64,000 nt of DNA from Streptomyces sp. CC0208 (GCF_003443735.1 NZ_CP031969.1:8308001-8372000), one strand, 5' to 3'. Counted from the stretch's first letter, positions 52,311 to 60,549 are shown. Numbers and translations: made by a program. Notes: generated from the letters alone by a model not told the origin.

Positions 52311-53741
52311 TTATGAAGTCACCTTGGCGATGAGCACGCAGGCGTCGTCCTCGCGCTCGGTCTCACCGAACTCCTCCATGACCATCCGCACACAGTCCTG
52401 CGCGGTGCGCGCCCTTTCGAACCGGGGGGCCAGGTCCAGGAGACGGTTCACGGCAGCCGCGCTGTCACGCCCGGGCACCAGTCCGTCGGTGTGCAGCAGG
52501 AGCAGGTCGCCCGCTTCGAGGGTCTCCTCGGCCTGCGCGTAGACGGCTCGGGAGGTCGCGCCGAGGAGCACGCCGTCGGGGGAGTGCAGCCGGCGCCCCG
52601 TCCCGCCCCGGAACAGCAGCGGGGCGGGGTGCCCGGCCTGCGCCCATACGAGGGTGCGGGTCCGGGGACGGTAGCGGCAGCACACCGCGCTGCCGAGAGC
52701 CGGCTGCACGGTGGCGTCGAGCAGCTGGTTGAGCAGGGCCATCAGCCGGCCGGGCTGGGTGCCCGCCATCGCCATGCCGCGCACGGCGCCCAGGAGGGTG
52801 GCCATGCCGGAGGCCACGGCGACTCCGTGACCGGTGAGGTCGCCGACACTCAACAGAGTTTCCCCGTCGGCCAGTTCGAGTGCGTCGTACCAGTCGCCGC
52901 CGATCATGGTGCTCGACGACGACGGCAGATAATGGGCGGCCAGGTCCAGGGTCTCGGCGCCCTGGTGCGGGAGCCGCAGCGAGCCACGCCACGGCGGCAG
53001 CACGGCCTCCTGCAGTTCGACCGCGAGCCGGTGCTCGCTCTCTGCGTGCTGCTGGTGGCGCCGTAACGAGTCACGGGTCTCGCTCACCGCCCGTTCGCTG
53101 CGGCGCAGTTCGCTGACGTCGCGCAGCACGGCCCACATCGAGGCGGTGCTGCCGTCGGCGGCGAGCACGGGCTCGCCCATCATGTGGACGGTGCGCACCT
53201 CGCCGTCCGGGCGCACGACGCGGAACTCGCCGTCGATGCGCTTGGCGTCGACCAGACAGTCCGTGACCATGACCGTCAGCTTCGGCTTGTCCTCGTCGAG
53301 CACCAGAGAGGGGAGCTCGTCGAGGGTGAGCGGGGGAGCGGTGCGGTCGCGGCCCAGGATCTCGTACAGCTCCGCTGACCAACTGGCCTCGTCCGTCAGC
53401 AGGTTCCACTCGGCGCTGCCGACCCGGCTGAGCAGCGAGCCGCGCCGGGGAGCGGGCGGCGCGGTTCGCGCGGCCGGCTCCGCCCCGGCTGCCGAGGGCG
53501 CGGGCCGCGGGCCGTCCCGCAGTTGGGCCAAGTGCGCGTCCAAGTCGCTGAGTTGGTGCAGCGCGAGGTCGTAGAGCGCGCGCTGCCAGCGCTCCTGGGG
53601 GTCCGAGTCGTCGCTGGGTGCGTCCCGTCGTACGGCGTCCACGTCGCCCTTGAGTCGCCGCGTCTGCGTGATGAGCGCGTCTACCGAGCCGCGTTCTGGC
53701 GGCTGGGCGGCGGGGCGGTCCGCGGAGAGGTGGGACGGCAT
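52311..53741 (-). CDS. PAS-domain PP2C (SpoIIE-type) phosphatase, TTA-containing
   Basis: This 476-residue protein has an N-terminal coiled segment (ALYDLALHQLSDLDAHLAQL) and a PAS domain of about 110-215 (WSAELYEILGRDRT, DGEFRVVRPDGEVRTVHMMG). A linker helix leads into a SpoIIE phosphatase domain (STMIGGDWYDALELADGETL, SVGDLTGHGVAVASGMATLL, HTDGLVPGRDSA). The metal-binding Asp residues of GGDWYD and GDLTGHG are present. Such enzymes dephosphorylate anti-anti-sigma factors. A TTA codon at 53064-53066 (TCG-TTA-CGG) places it under bldA control. The ATG complementary to 53739-53741 follows GGAG. Confidence 0.92.
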   Translation of the reverse strand: MPSHLSADRPAAQPPERGSVDALITQTRRLKGDVDAVRRDAPSDDSDPQERWQRALYDLALHQLSDLDAHLAQLRDGPRPAPSAAGAEPAARTAPPAPRRGSLLSRVGSAEWNLLTDEASWSAELYEILGRDRTAPPLTLDELPSLVLDEDKPKLTVMVTDCLVDAKRIDGEFRVVRPDGEVRTVHMMGEPVLAADGSTASMWAVLRDVSELRRSERAVSETRDSLRRHQQHAESEHRLAVELQEAVLPPWRGSLRLPHQGAETLDLAAHYLPSSSSTMIGGDWYDALELADGETLLSVGDLTGHGVAVASGMATLLGAVRGMAMAGTQPGRLMALLNQLLDATVQPALGSAVCCRYRPRTRTLVWAQAGHPAPLLFRGGTGRRLHSPDGVLLGATSRAVYAQAEETLEAGDLLLLHTDGLVPGRDSAAAVNRLLDLAPRFERARTAQDCVRMVMEEFGETEREDDACVLIAKVTS

Positions 53742-53797
53742 GACGCACTCCGATGCGGGGACGGTTCGACCAAGGCGGGACGGAGAGGGACCGTTAC

Positions 53798-53877
53798 GAC
53801 TGTGGCACAGGCCGCGACGCGCTGTAAGGGATTTGGCAACACACGACACGGTGGTGCTTCTGGCATATGCCACAGTC
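53798..53877. promoter_or_regulatory. Cluster of dyads upstream of the PP2C gene
   Basis: GACTGTGGCA (53798-53807) and TGCCACAGTC (53868-53877) are perfect 10-base inverted copies 60 bases apart. Within them lie the palindromes CTGTG-G-CACAG and TGGCATATGCCA (53861-53872). They sit in the 376-base gap between the PP2C and SsgA-like genes and could form a repression loop. No other gene is supported in 53742-54117. Confidence 0.45.
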
Positions 53878-54117
53878 TTCGCGGAGCGGTCGTACCGGGC
53901 TTGCCGTCTACCCTGTTCGATGTCTCAAGTCGTAGGTGGCGTACGTGACTTGGCGGGTCCTCGGGGTCGTCGGCCCGGTGTTCATTTATGTGTTCGAGGG
54001 TCCTGTGTTCTAAGGAGTGTGGCACGGGCCGGCCGGATGGAACGAGTGTGATGCGGGTCACATAATTCACCCCTCGTTCGGACGTAATGCAAAGGGGGTC
54101 CGCGTGCTCCTAAGAAC

Positions 54118-54531
54118 ATGGACACAACCTTCGAGCAGCCCGCCCGCGCCCGCCTGATCACCGCGGAGAACCAGGAACTGCCCGTCCCCGCCACCCTGCG
54201 CTACCGCTCCACCGACCCGCTGGCGGTGTGCGTCGACTTCCCGCCCGAGGTCTCTCTGGACGGGCAGGGGGTGACCTGGACCTTCGCCCGTGCCCTGCTG
54301 GAAGAGGGGTTGCGCGGGCCGGCCGGCGGCGGTGACGTGCACATCTGGCCGTGCGGCCGGGACATCACGGTCGTGGAGTTCCACTCGCCGTACGGCCTCG
54401 CCCTCCTCCAGTTCCCCACATCCACCCTGCGCGGCTTCCTGCTGCGGACCTACAGGGTGGTCGGCCCCGGACGGGAAGACCTCGACGAGGCCGTCGAGCG
54501 GGGGCTCAGCGCGCTGTTCGGGAGCGTATGA
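54118..54531 (+). CDS. SsgA-like protein (SALP)
   Basis: This 137-residue protein of the streptomycete-specific SsgA family controls septum-site choice, peptidoglycan remodelling and spore separation. Typical segments are VPATLRYRSTDPLAVCVDFP, VTWTFARALLEEGLRGPAGG, GDVHIWPCGRDITVVEFHSP and GLALLQFPTSTLRGFLLRTY. Which SsgA-G subgroup it belongs to is not clear. No good ribosome site is next to the ATG at 54118 (AAGGGGG lies more than 20 bases away). It is close to PP2C and Nsd-like genes, which suggests a developmental neighbourhood. Confidence 0.93.
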   Translation: MDTTFEQPARARLITAENQELPVPATLRYRSTDPLAVCVDFPPEVSLDGQGVTWTFARALLEEGLRGPAGGGDVHIWPCGRDITVVEFHSPYGLALLQFPTSTLRGFLLRTYRVVGPGREDLDEAVERGLSALFGSV

Positions 54532-54565
54532 GCGGTGCGGGGCGGCTCGGTGGCCGCTCTCCCGC

Positions 54566-55663
54566 TCAGTACCGCAGTACCCCGGCGATCCCGTCGACGC
54601 CGCCCAGCGTGCCGTCCGGCACGAAGCGGACGTCGGCGCCGGTCTCCAGGCACTGTTCGACGATCTCGTCCACGATGTCCTCGCGGGCGTCGAGGTCACC
54701 GCTCTCGGCCGGGACCAGATGGTCGCCGCCCCCGTCGCGGACGGTCACCCGGTAGTTCTCCTCGACAGCCAGCAGTCGTACCCGGCCTTCCCGGGCGCTC
54801 TGCCAGATCTCGTCGACGCCGGCCGCGAACGCCCGCCGCCCGCGCGCCGATTCGAGCTCGCGGGTCACCGCGTCGGCGCTCTTGCGGGCCTCCGCGGCGA
54901 CCAGCGGGCCGACCGCCTGCCACACCGCGTCCGGGGTGCCGTGCGCGAGACCGCCGTGCGGGACGTGCACCGCGTCCCTGGTGACGCTGCCGACATCGTC
55001 CAGCGCGGACAGCGCCGCGGTCTCGCCGGTGATGTACAGCGGCCGCGGTTCCTCACGCAGAAGCTTGGCCACCGCGGTGTCCGTGTCCCGCAGGAAGTGC
55101 CGGGTGTCCTCGTCCCGGAACGTGCTCGGCATGTCGCCGATCCGTTCCAGTCGCTCGGCGTCGAAGTTCTGGCGGGTCCTGGTCAGCGGGAAGCCGCCGC
55201 CGCGGTGCTCGGCGACCCGGTCGACGCCGCCGTTCCACAGGGTGGCGCGGTCGGCGGAGACCGACAGCACCCAGAACGGCCGCTCGGAGGCCTGCGCGGA
55301 GACGAGGTTGCGGGTCAGGAAGGTGTCCGACAGCACCACGCGCTCGGGAACGGGGCGGGCCAGGGACCACACCTGGTGCTCGCCCGGCGCGGCGAAGATC
55401 ACCAGTCCGTCCTCGGAGTGCGCCAGATCGATCTCGGTGAGGGCCTGGTCGAGCTGTCGGGCCACGTCGATGCGTCGATCCCGGGGGACCGCCGGGTCGG
55501 TCTCCAGCTGCTTCTTGGCCTCGGCCACCACATTGCGCAGCCGGACCGGGTCCTGGGCGTTCTCGGGTTCGCGGCGGTGGGTCGGCGTCAGCACGGACAC
55601 CGCCGGATAGGCGCGCGGGCGGCGCAGTTCGGAGAGGGTCGCAGGGCTCAGTGCGTGCTCCAT
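54566..55663 (-). CDS. Bacterial eRF1-like protein (baeRF family)
   Basis: This 365-residue protein belongs to the bacterial relatives of archaeo-eukaryotic release factor 1 (family 3 type). It has YPAVSVLTPTHRREPENAQD, PVRLRNVVAEAKKQLE, GLVIFAAPGEHQVWSLARPV, RPFWVLSVSADRATLWNGG and the C-terminal domain GRVRLLAVEENYRVTVRDGG with EQCLETGADVRFVP. Members are thought to act on stalled or hibernating ribosomes. A mycobacterial relative, Rv2629, is in the DosR regulon. The dyad GGCCGATCGGCC just upstream resembles the dyads near ppdK. The ATG complementary to 55661-55663 lacks a ribosome site. Confidence 0.85.
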   Translation of the reverse strand: MEHALSPATLSELRRPRAYPAVSVLTPTHRREPENAQDPVRLRNVVAEAKKQLETDPAVPRDRRIDVARQLDQALTEIDLAHSEDGLVIFAAPGEHQVWSLARPVPERVVLSDTFLTRNLVSAQASERPFWVLSVSADRATLWNGGVDRVAEHRGGGFPLTRTRQNFDAERLERIGDMPSTFRDEDTRHFLRDTDTAVAKLLREEPRPLYITGETAALSALDDVGSVTRDAVHVPHGGLAHGTPDAVWQAVGPLVAAEARKSADAVTRELESARGRRAFAAGVDEIWQSAREGRVRLLAVEENYRVTVRDGGGDHLVPAESGDLDAREDIVDEIVEQCLETGADVRFVPDGTLGGVDGIAGVLRY

Positions 55664-55676
55664 AACAGCACCATAG

Positions 55677-55688
55677 GGCCGATCGGCC
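55677..55688. promoter_or_regulatory. GGCCGA-TCGGCC palindrome upstream of the baeRF gene
   Basis: A perfect 12-base palindrome within AGGGCCGATCGGCCGAT lies 14 bases before the start codon. It shares AGGGCCGA with 553-568 and 3384-3391. If the transcript is leaderless, a protein bound here would sit between -35 and -10, which fits repression better than activation. Confidence 0.4.
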
Positions 55689-55754
55689 GATCAGGCATTT
55701 GGGGCAACTTGATCGGGCATTCAGGGTATTTCATGGTGGAATTTATGATCTTGC

Positions 55755-55940
55755 GGCGCTCGGACCGCGCGAGTCGGCGGTGACCGCACTGGTCGGACGG
55801 CTCACCGCGGCGGGGCTCGACATCAAGGGTCCCAGCCGGAGATCGGCCGCTTCAACGCGGACCTGCGCGAGGCGTTGGGCGAGGACAGCTTCACCGGTGC
55901 GGCGACGGCCATGCGCCGGCTCGCGTACTGGGAGCCCTAG
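55755..55940 (+). pseudogene. Short C-terminal coding remnant of unknown origin
   Basis: RESAVTALVGRLTAAGLDI (one frame) and PEIGRFNADLREALGEDSFT followed by GAATAMRRLAYWEP and a stop (another frame) look like the tail of a helical protein similar to the ends of AfsR/LuxR-type ATPases. The start and most of the gene are absent and the frame is broken near 55830. Weak evidence only. Confidence 0.35.
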
Positions 55941-55957
55941 GGGGACCAGGGGGTGCC

Positions 55958-57544
55958 TCACTCGTCGCGTTCGGCCCCGCACGAGCTGCCGTTCGGCGGC
56001 AGGCTGCCGTACAGCAGGAAGTCGTCGACCTTGCGGTGCACGCACTTGGAGGAGCCGTAGCCGGTGTGGCCCTCGCCCTTGTTGTCGAGGACGACGGCCG
56101 AGTCGCCGAGGCGCTTGGCGGTCTCCACGGTCCAGCGATACGGCGTCGCCGGGTCGCCCCGGGTGCCGACGAGCAGGATCTTCGCGGTGGGGACGTCGCG
56201 CACCTTCTCGCGGATGAAGTCGGTGCCCTTCGGACGGCCGAAGCACATGAGGTACTCGGTGAGCCTGTAGCGGCCGAAGACGGGGGACGCCTGTTCGTAG
56301 GCGGCCCGCAGCCGGGGCAGGTCCGCGGTGATCCGGTCGGCGCCGGGGCGGTCGGGATCGTCCGCGCAGTTGACCGCCATCAGCGCCGCCGGAAGATTGT
56401 CGAGCGGCACGTCCTCCGCGTCCACGAGGGGGGCGTGCGTCGGGTCGTCGGAGAGCGGGCGCGCACGGGTGAGGACGCCGGAGCCGCCGCTCGCGAAGCT
56501 GAGGACCCCCGTGGTGTCGCCGTCCTCCACGAGCTCGGCGAGCGCCCGCTCCAGAGAGGGCCACAGATCCTCGCTGTAGAGGGCCTGGCTGATGGCGCCC
56601 ACGAGGTCCTGTCCGGTGAAGTCGGGGCCGAAATCCGTCGGCACCGGGTCCTCGTCCAGCGACGCCACGAGCCGCAGGACCTGCTCACGGGCACCGCGTG
56701 CGTCGGTGCCGAACGGACAGGCGACGTCCTTCACACACCAGCCGACGAAGTCCTCCAGTGCCGTCTGCTGCCCGGCCGCGCCCGCCACGCCCTGCTCGGA
56801 CAGCGGCTCGGTGAGGGTGTCCACACCGTCCAGCACCAGCCGTCCCACCTTCTTCGGGAACTGGGTCGCGTACACCGCCCCGAGCCGGCTCCCGTAGGAG
56901 AAGCCGAGGTAGTTGAGCTTCTTGTCGCCGAGGGCCTGGCGCATGATGTCCAGGTCGCGGGAGACGTTCACCGTGCCGATGTGCCGGAGCACGGGCCCGG
57001 AGTGCTTGGCGCACTCGGCGGCAGCATCCCGCAGCCTCCCGAGCACGGCCCGCGTATTCTGCGCGACGGCCGTCTCGTCGTCGGTGGCCGCCAGCGCCTC
57101 GTCGGTGCCGGCGCCGCAGCTGACCGGCGAGGACCGGCCCACTCCGCGCGGGTCGAAGGACACCACGTCGTACTCGTCCGTCAGACCCATGAAATCGTCG
57201 CCTGCGCCCGCGAGCGCGGGCACGCCCGGGCCGCCCGGGCCGCCGAAGTTGATCAGCACCGAACCGCGCTTGTGCTTGGCCGTGGACCGGTAGCGGGCGA
57301 GTGCCAGGTCGAGGCTGCCCTCGTGGGGCTTCGCGTAGTCGAGGGGAACAGTGACCTTTCCGCACTGCAGATCCTTCGGTGCCTCCATGCCCACGCACTT
57401 CGACCACTTGATCTTCTGGCCGTAGAAACGCGACAGGTCAGGTCCGGAGCCGTCCGCGGCCACGGCCGGCAGCCCGGCGCCGAGCAGGGCCAGCCCGACA
57501 GCTCCGGACACAGCGCATCGTCGCCTCGTCACCTTGGCGAGCAT
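55958..57544 (-). CDS. Secreted alpha/beta hydrolase, tripeptidyl aminopeptidase-like (peptidase S33)
   Basis: This 528-residue exported enzyme has a signal peptide (VTRRRCAVSGAVGLALLGAG). It begins with IKWSKCVGMEAPKDLQCGKV (disulfide pair) and has the oxyanion GSVLINFGGPGGPGVPALAG, DVVSFDPRGVGRSSPVSC and the nucleophile NYLGFSYGSRLGAVYA. A TAP C-terminal domain (ILLVGTRGDPATPYRWTVET) and the histidine in NKGEGHTGYGSSKCV complete it. It matches the Streptomyces SlpD/SlpE/Tap family that releases N-terminal tripeptides. The ATG complementary to 57542-57544 follows GGAGG. Confidence 0.93.
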   Translation of the reverse strand: MLAKVTRRRCAVSGAVGLALLGAGLPAVAADGSGPDLSRFYGQKIKWSKCVGMEAPKDLQCGKVTVPLDYAKPHEGSLDLALARYRSTAKHKRGSVLINFGGPGGPGVPALAGAGDDFMGLTDEYDVVSFDPRGVGRSSPVSCGAGTDEALAATDDETAVAQNTRAVLGRLRDAAAECAKHSGPVLRHIGTVNVSRDLDIMRQALGDKKLNYLGFSYGSRLGAVYATQFPKKVGRLVLDGVDTLTEPLSEQGVAGAAGQQTALEDFVGWCVKDVACPFGTDARGAREQVLRLVASLDEDPVPTDFGPDFTGQDLVGAISQALYSEDLWPSLERALAELVEDGDTTGVLSFASGGSGVLTRARPLSDDPTHAPLVDAEDVPLDNLPAALMAVNCADDPDRPGADRITADLPRLRAAYEQASPVFGRYRLTEYLMCFGRPKGTDFIREKVRDVPTAKILLVGTRGDPATPYRWTVETAKRLGDSAVVLDNKGEGHTGYGSSKCVHRKVDDFLLYGSLPPNGSSCGAERDE

Positions 57545-57632
57545 CCATGCCTCCAAGGACGCCCATCGGCGCCCTCCGATCACGATAAGCGTCCCTCCCA
57601 CAGCACGCCTCCGGACGAGCGGGGACGCCCGC

Positions 57633-58376
57633 TCACCCCCGCCGGTCCGCCGTCACCGCCGTGAGCAGCACCATCCCGGAGTCTCCGTGGTCCGGGAGGG
57701 TCGGATCGGTGTCGACGCGGGTGACGGACAGCTCCCGGGTGAGGGGGGCGAACACCTCCGTGACGGTCGCCGGGCTCACGGGACAGCCCGGCCAGCGCGA
57801 GGTCGGCCCGATGCGGTAGGTCGGCATGTTCTCCATGAACGCGGCCACCAGGTACCCGCCCGGCACCACACAGCGGGCGAAGGCCCGGCAGAGGTCGGCG
57901 AACTCGGCCCGGTCCTCGGTGGCCCCCTCGGCGACGAAGTGCATGGACGCCAGCTCGTAGTCGCCCGGCTCCAGTTCCCGGACGTCCGCGTGGATGACCT
58001 GCACCTGCGCCAGCGACGCGGCGAGGGTCCTCGGGAGGTCGGGGTTGAGGCGCCGGCACAGGGCGTCGAACGGCAGCCAGCTCGCGTCCGGCCCGCAGAC
58101 GATCTGCCGGTGCAGATAGGCAACGTTGCCCGCGCCTGCCTCGACGGCATCCACCCGACGGCTCGCGGCGGACGCCAGGATCAGCGGATAGAGGTTGGGC
58201 CCGGCACCGAACTCCACGGAGCGGGCGATCCCGCCCGGGGGCAGACGCCGGTAGAACGCGGAGTGGTGGGCGATCACCTCGGCGTCCGCGTGATGCAACT
58301 CCCGGTAGTTCTCGGCGAGATAGTCGGCGACCGGCCAACGGTCCCAGTCCACGTCGTCGTTGTGCGTCGTCGTCAC
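57633..58376 (-). CDS. SAM-dependent methyltransferase (NNMT/PNMT/TEMT-like)
   Basis: This 247-residue methyltransferase has DWDRWPVADYLAENYRELHH, the SAM-binding SVEFGAGPNLYPLILASAAS, a second acidic residue in VDAVEAGAGNVAYLHRQI, and VVPGGYLVAAFMENMPTYRI. The ENYRE..H start is typical of the NNMT/PNMT/TEMT group of small-molecule N- or S-methyltransferases. The GTG at 58376 was chosen because AGGAGG precedes it by 6 bases; an upstream GTG at 58385 overlaps that site. It follows a PLP-enzyme fragment, once probably its operon partner. Confidence 0.86.
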   Translation of the reverse strand: MTTTHNDDVDWDRWPVADYLAENYRELHHADAEVIAHHSAFYRRLPPGGIARSVEFGAGPNLYPLILASAASRRVDAVEAGAGNVAYLHRQIVCGPDASWLPFDALCRRLNPDLPRTLAASLAQVQVIHADVRELEPGDYELASMHFVAEGATEDRAEFADLCRAFARCVVPGGYLVAAFMENMPTYRIGPTSRWPGCPVSPATVTEVFAPLTRELSVTRVDTDPTLPDHGDSGMVLLTAVTADRRG

Positions 58377-58388
58377 CGTATCCACCTC

Positions 58389-58656
58389 CTCACTTCCTCG
58401 GCCGCAGCCGGAAGCGTTCCGCCGGCGCGGTCAGCGTGGCGTTGAGCCGGTCGATGTCCTCGTCGATGTCGAGCGCCGTGATCTGCGCCCGGAAACCGAC
58501 CCGGTCGCGGGTCACGAGCGGGTGGGCGGCGAGCGTCACGTAGATGCCCTCCTGCGACAGGAACGCGGCGACCGCGGAAGGGGTCGGAGGCGGCGAAGTA
58601 CTCCTCCAGGACGTTCATGACGTGGTAGTACGTGTCGCCCAGGCCCAGGGCTAGGG
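58389..58656 (-). pseudogene. C-terminal fragment of a fold-type I PLP enzyme
   Basis: The minus strand reads LALGLGDTYYHVMNVLEEYF followed by AASDP. After a frameshift near 58580 it continues SAVAAFLSQEGIYVTLAAHP, LVTRDRVGFRAQITALDIDE and DIDRLNATLTAPAERFRLRP before the stop. This is the small C-terminal domain of an alpha-oxoamine synthase or class I/II aminotransferase. The active-site lysine domain is missing. It ends 12 bases before the methyltransferase start, so the intact ancestor was presumably translated with it. Confidence 0.6.
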
Positions 58657-58770
58657 GTGGGCGGACCGGTGCAGCCGGATGCCGACGAGCACGGCGCAGA
58701 CGCCGGCGAGTCCGATGACAACCGACACCGGTGTGCGCGCGGGGCGGGGACGGCCATCGGCCGACGTGCG
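58651..58770 (-). other. Membrane-tail coding scrap
   Basis: RTPVSVVIGLAGVCAVLVG and IRLHRSAHP before a TAG look like a C-terminal membrane span. No start or upstream domain can be supported in 58771-58892. It may be the end of a deleted membrane-protein gene. Confidence 0.25.
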
Positions 58771-58892
58771 GACTGGACGGGCAAGCGCCTCCCCCCACTG
58801 GCCGTTGGAGGAGACCGGGCCCTCGACCAGGTCCGGGATCCTCTTCGATCGTAGGCACCGGGGACAGGTGCTGCATCCCGGGAAGTCGGGCG

Positions 58893-59270
58893 TCAGCGCC
58901 GGTGGAACCGATGGTGCAACTGCCGTACACGCTCCGTGAACTCGGGCACCGGGCCCGCCACGACCACACCGGGCACGACCTCGTTGACCGGCAGGGTCCG
59001 CACCGGTCGCGCCGGCACGCCCAACTGGCCCAGCCACTGGGCCGGCTGCTCGGACGAGGCGACGTACACGATGCGTCCGAGGCCCACCCAGGCGTGCGCG
59101 GCGGCGCACATCCGACAGTGCTCGCCGGAGGCCACGCGGTTGTGGTCCTCGGCGAGGATCTCGCCCTCGGCGCCCACCAGGACCGAGCCGAACGGCTCGT
59201 CCCCGGCCTCCAGCGCCTCGGCCGCCGGCTCGACCCAGCGGCGCAGATAGGGCAGTTCGGTGTCCTTCAC
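58893..59270 (-). CDS. Nucleoside/guanine deaminase-fold protein with internal deletion of the HxE motif
   Basis: This 125-residue protein is of the CDA/tRNA adenosine deaminase fold. ALEAGDEPFGSVLVGAEGEI, LAEDHNRVASGEHCRMCAAA and HAWVGLGRIVYVASSEQPAQ match a streptomycete nucleoside deaminase of about 160 residues. In those, some 35 residues containing the zinc ligand and general acid (HPE motif) stand between DHNRV and SGEHC. Here the two are joined directly, in frame. The zinc site keeps only C-x-x-C (HCRMC instead of PCPMC). Catalysis is unlikely. Either it is a recent pseudogene with an open frame, or it has taken a non-catalytic role. Confidence 0.75.
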   Translation of the reverse strand: MKDTELPYLRRWVEPAAEALEAGDEPFGSVLVGAEGEILAEDHNRVASGEHCRMCAAAHAWVGLGRIVYVASSEQPAQWLGQLGVPARPVRTLPVNEVVPGVVVAGPVPEFTERVRQLHHRFHRR

Positions 59271-59285
59271 GGCCGTGCGATGGGC

Positions 59286-60491
59286 CTAGGAGCATCCCCG
59301 CCTCGGCGGAAACGCGTTTCGCCTGCTGAGGCCGACCACCGCGAGGGCCGTCACGACCAGCGGCAGTGCCGTCCAGGGCAGGGCGCCCGCGCCCAGGTCC
59401 GCCAGCACCACGCCGCCGGTCAGCGAACCCGTCGCGATCCCGGCGTTGTACACCGTGGTCTGCAACGACGTTGCCGCGTCCGCCCGCTCCGGGCCCGAGG
59501 CGTCGACCAGCGCCGTCTGGATCAGCGTCGGCGCGCCCCCGAAGGCCACGCCCCACAGGGCGACCGCGACCAGCATTAGGCCCGGCACCCCGGCGGCCAG
59601 CCCCAGCACGGGCATCACCGCCGCGCACAACCCCAGCGCGCCGAGCAGCGCCGACCGCGGATGCCGGTCCACCAGCATCCCGGTGAGCCAGATCCCCACC
59701 ACCGTGGCCGCTCCGAACACCAGCAGGAGCACTCCGGTACGGCCGAAGCCGGCATGCGCCGCGAACGGCGCGACATACGTGTACATCGTCTGGTGCCCCA
59801 CCAGCAGGAACAGCGTGACGCACAGGACGGCGGGGACGCCCGGCAGCGCGGCGACCCGGACGAGCGGCACGCGCGCGTGCGGCGCCTCGCCCGGCAGACC
59901 GGGAACCCGCCACCGCACCCAGCCCACCAGCAGCACGGCGAGACCGGCCAGCAGCCCGAACGCCGTGCGCCAGCCCACCGCCCCGGCCAGCGCCGTACCG
60001 GCGGGGACGCCCAGGGACAGGGCGAGGGTGATCCCGGCGAGCACGATCGCGATCGCCCGGCCGCGCCGCCCGGCCGGCACCATCCGGGCCGCGTACCCGG
60101 CGAGCATCGCCCAGAGGATTCCGCCCATGCAGCCGGCCACCAGCCGTGCGGCGAACGTCAAGGGGTACGAGGAGGACAGCGCCACCACCGCGTTGCTCAC
60201 CGCGAACCCGAGCAGAGCGCCGATGAGCACCGGCCGGCGCGGCAGCCCGCGCAGCAGCGCCGTGAGCGGGACGGCGGAGGCGAAGGACGCGGCCGCGTAC
60301 CCGGTGACGAGGAAGCCGATCCGGGTCTCGGAGACGCCCAGGGACGCGGCCATGCGGGGCAGCAGGCCCGCGGGCAGCAGTTCCGTCAGCACAGCGGTGA
60401 AGGCGGCCGTAGACAGGGCGAGGAGCCCGGACCACGGCAGCGGGGCGGAGGCGGGCAGGGCCGTGCCCTTGGCCGGGGAGAGGGTGAACAT
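59286..60491 (-). CDS. MFS transporter (DHA1-type exporter)
   Basis: This 401-residue membrane protein has 12 predicted spans. It has AVLTELLPAGLLPRMAASLG with VSETRIGFLVTGYAAASFA at the start, LRGLPRRPVLIGALLGFAVS (loop 2-3 motif), the motif-C-like LAGITLALSLGVPAGTALAG and YVAPFAAHAGFGRTGVLLLV. It resembles proton-driven drug or sugar efflux carriers of the AraJ/Cmx/PbuE type. It is divergent from a MerR regulator gene with a dyad between them, so its substrate is likely that regulator's inducer. Confidence 0.9.
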   Translation of the reverse strand: MFTLSPAKGTALPASAPLPWSGLLALSTAAFTAVLTELLPAGLLPRMAASLGVSETRIGFLVTGYAAASFASAVPLTALLRGLPRRPVLIGALLGFAVSNAVVALSSSYPLTFAARLVAGCMGGILWAMLAGYAARMVPAGRRGRAIAIVLAGITLALSLGVPAGTALAGAVGWRTAFGLLAGLAVLLVGWVRWRVPGLPGEAPHARVPLVRVAALPGVPAVLCVTLFLLVGHQTMYTYVAPFAAHAGFGRTGVLLLVFGAATVVGIWLTGMLVDRHPRSALLGALGLCAAVMPVLGLAAGVPGLMLVAVALWGVAFGGAPTLIQTALVDASGPERADAATSLQTTVYNAGIATGSLTGGVVLADLGAGALPWTALPLVVTALAVVGLSRRNAFPPRRGCS

Positions 60492-60509
60492 GCGACCATG
60501 CTCGGACCC

Positions 60510-60523
60510 TCACATCAGTGTGA
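60510..60523. promoter_or_regulatory. TCACA-TCAG-TGTGA dyad between MFS and MerR genes
   Basis: A perfect 5-base inverted repeat, extended imperfectly as ACCCTCACA/TGTGAAGGC, lies 19 bases before the MFS start and 27 before the MerR start. The position between divergent genes is typical for autoregulation by MerR proteins. Confidence 0.55.
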
Positions 60524-60549
60524 AGGCAAGGGCGAGCCGGGAGCGCGTG

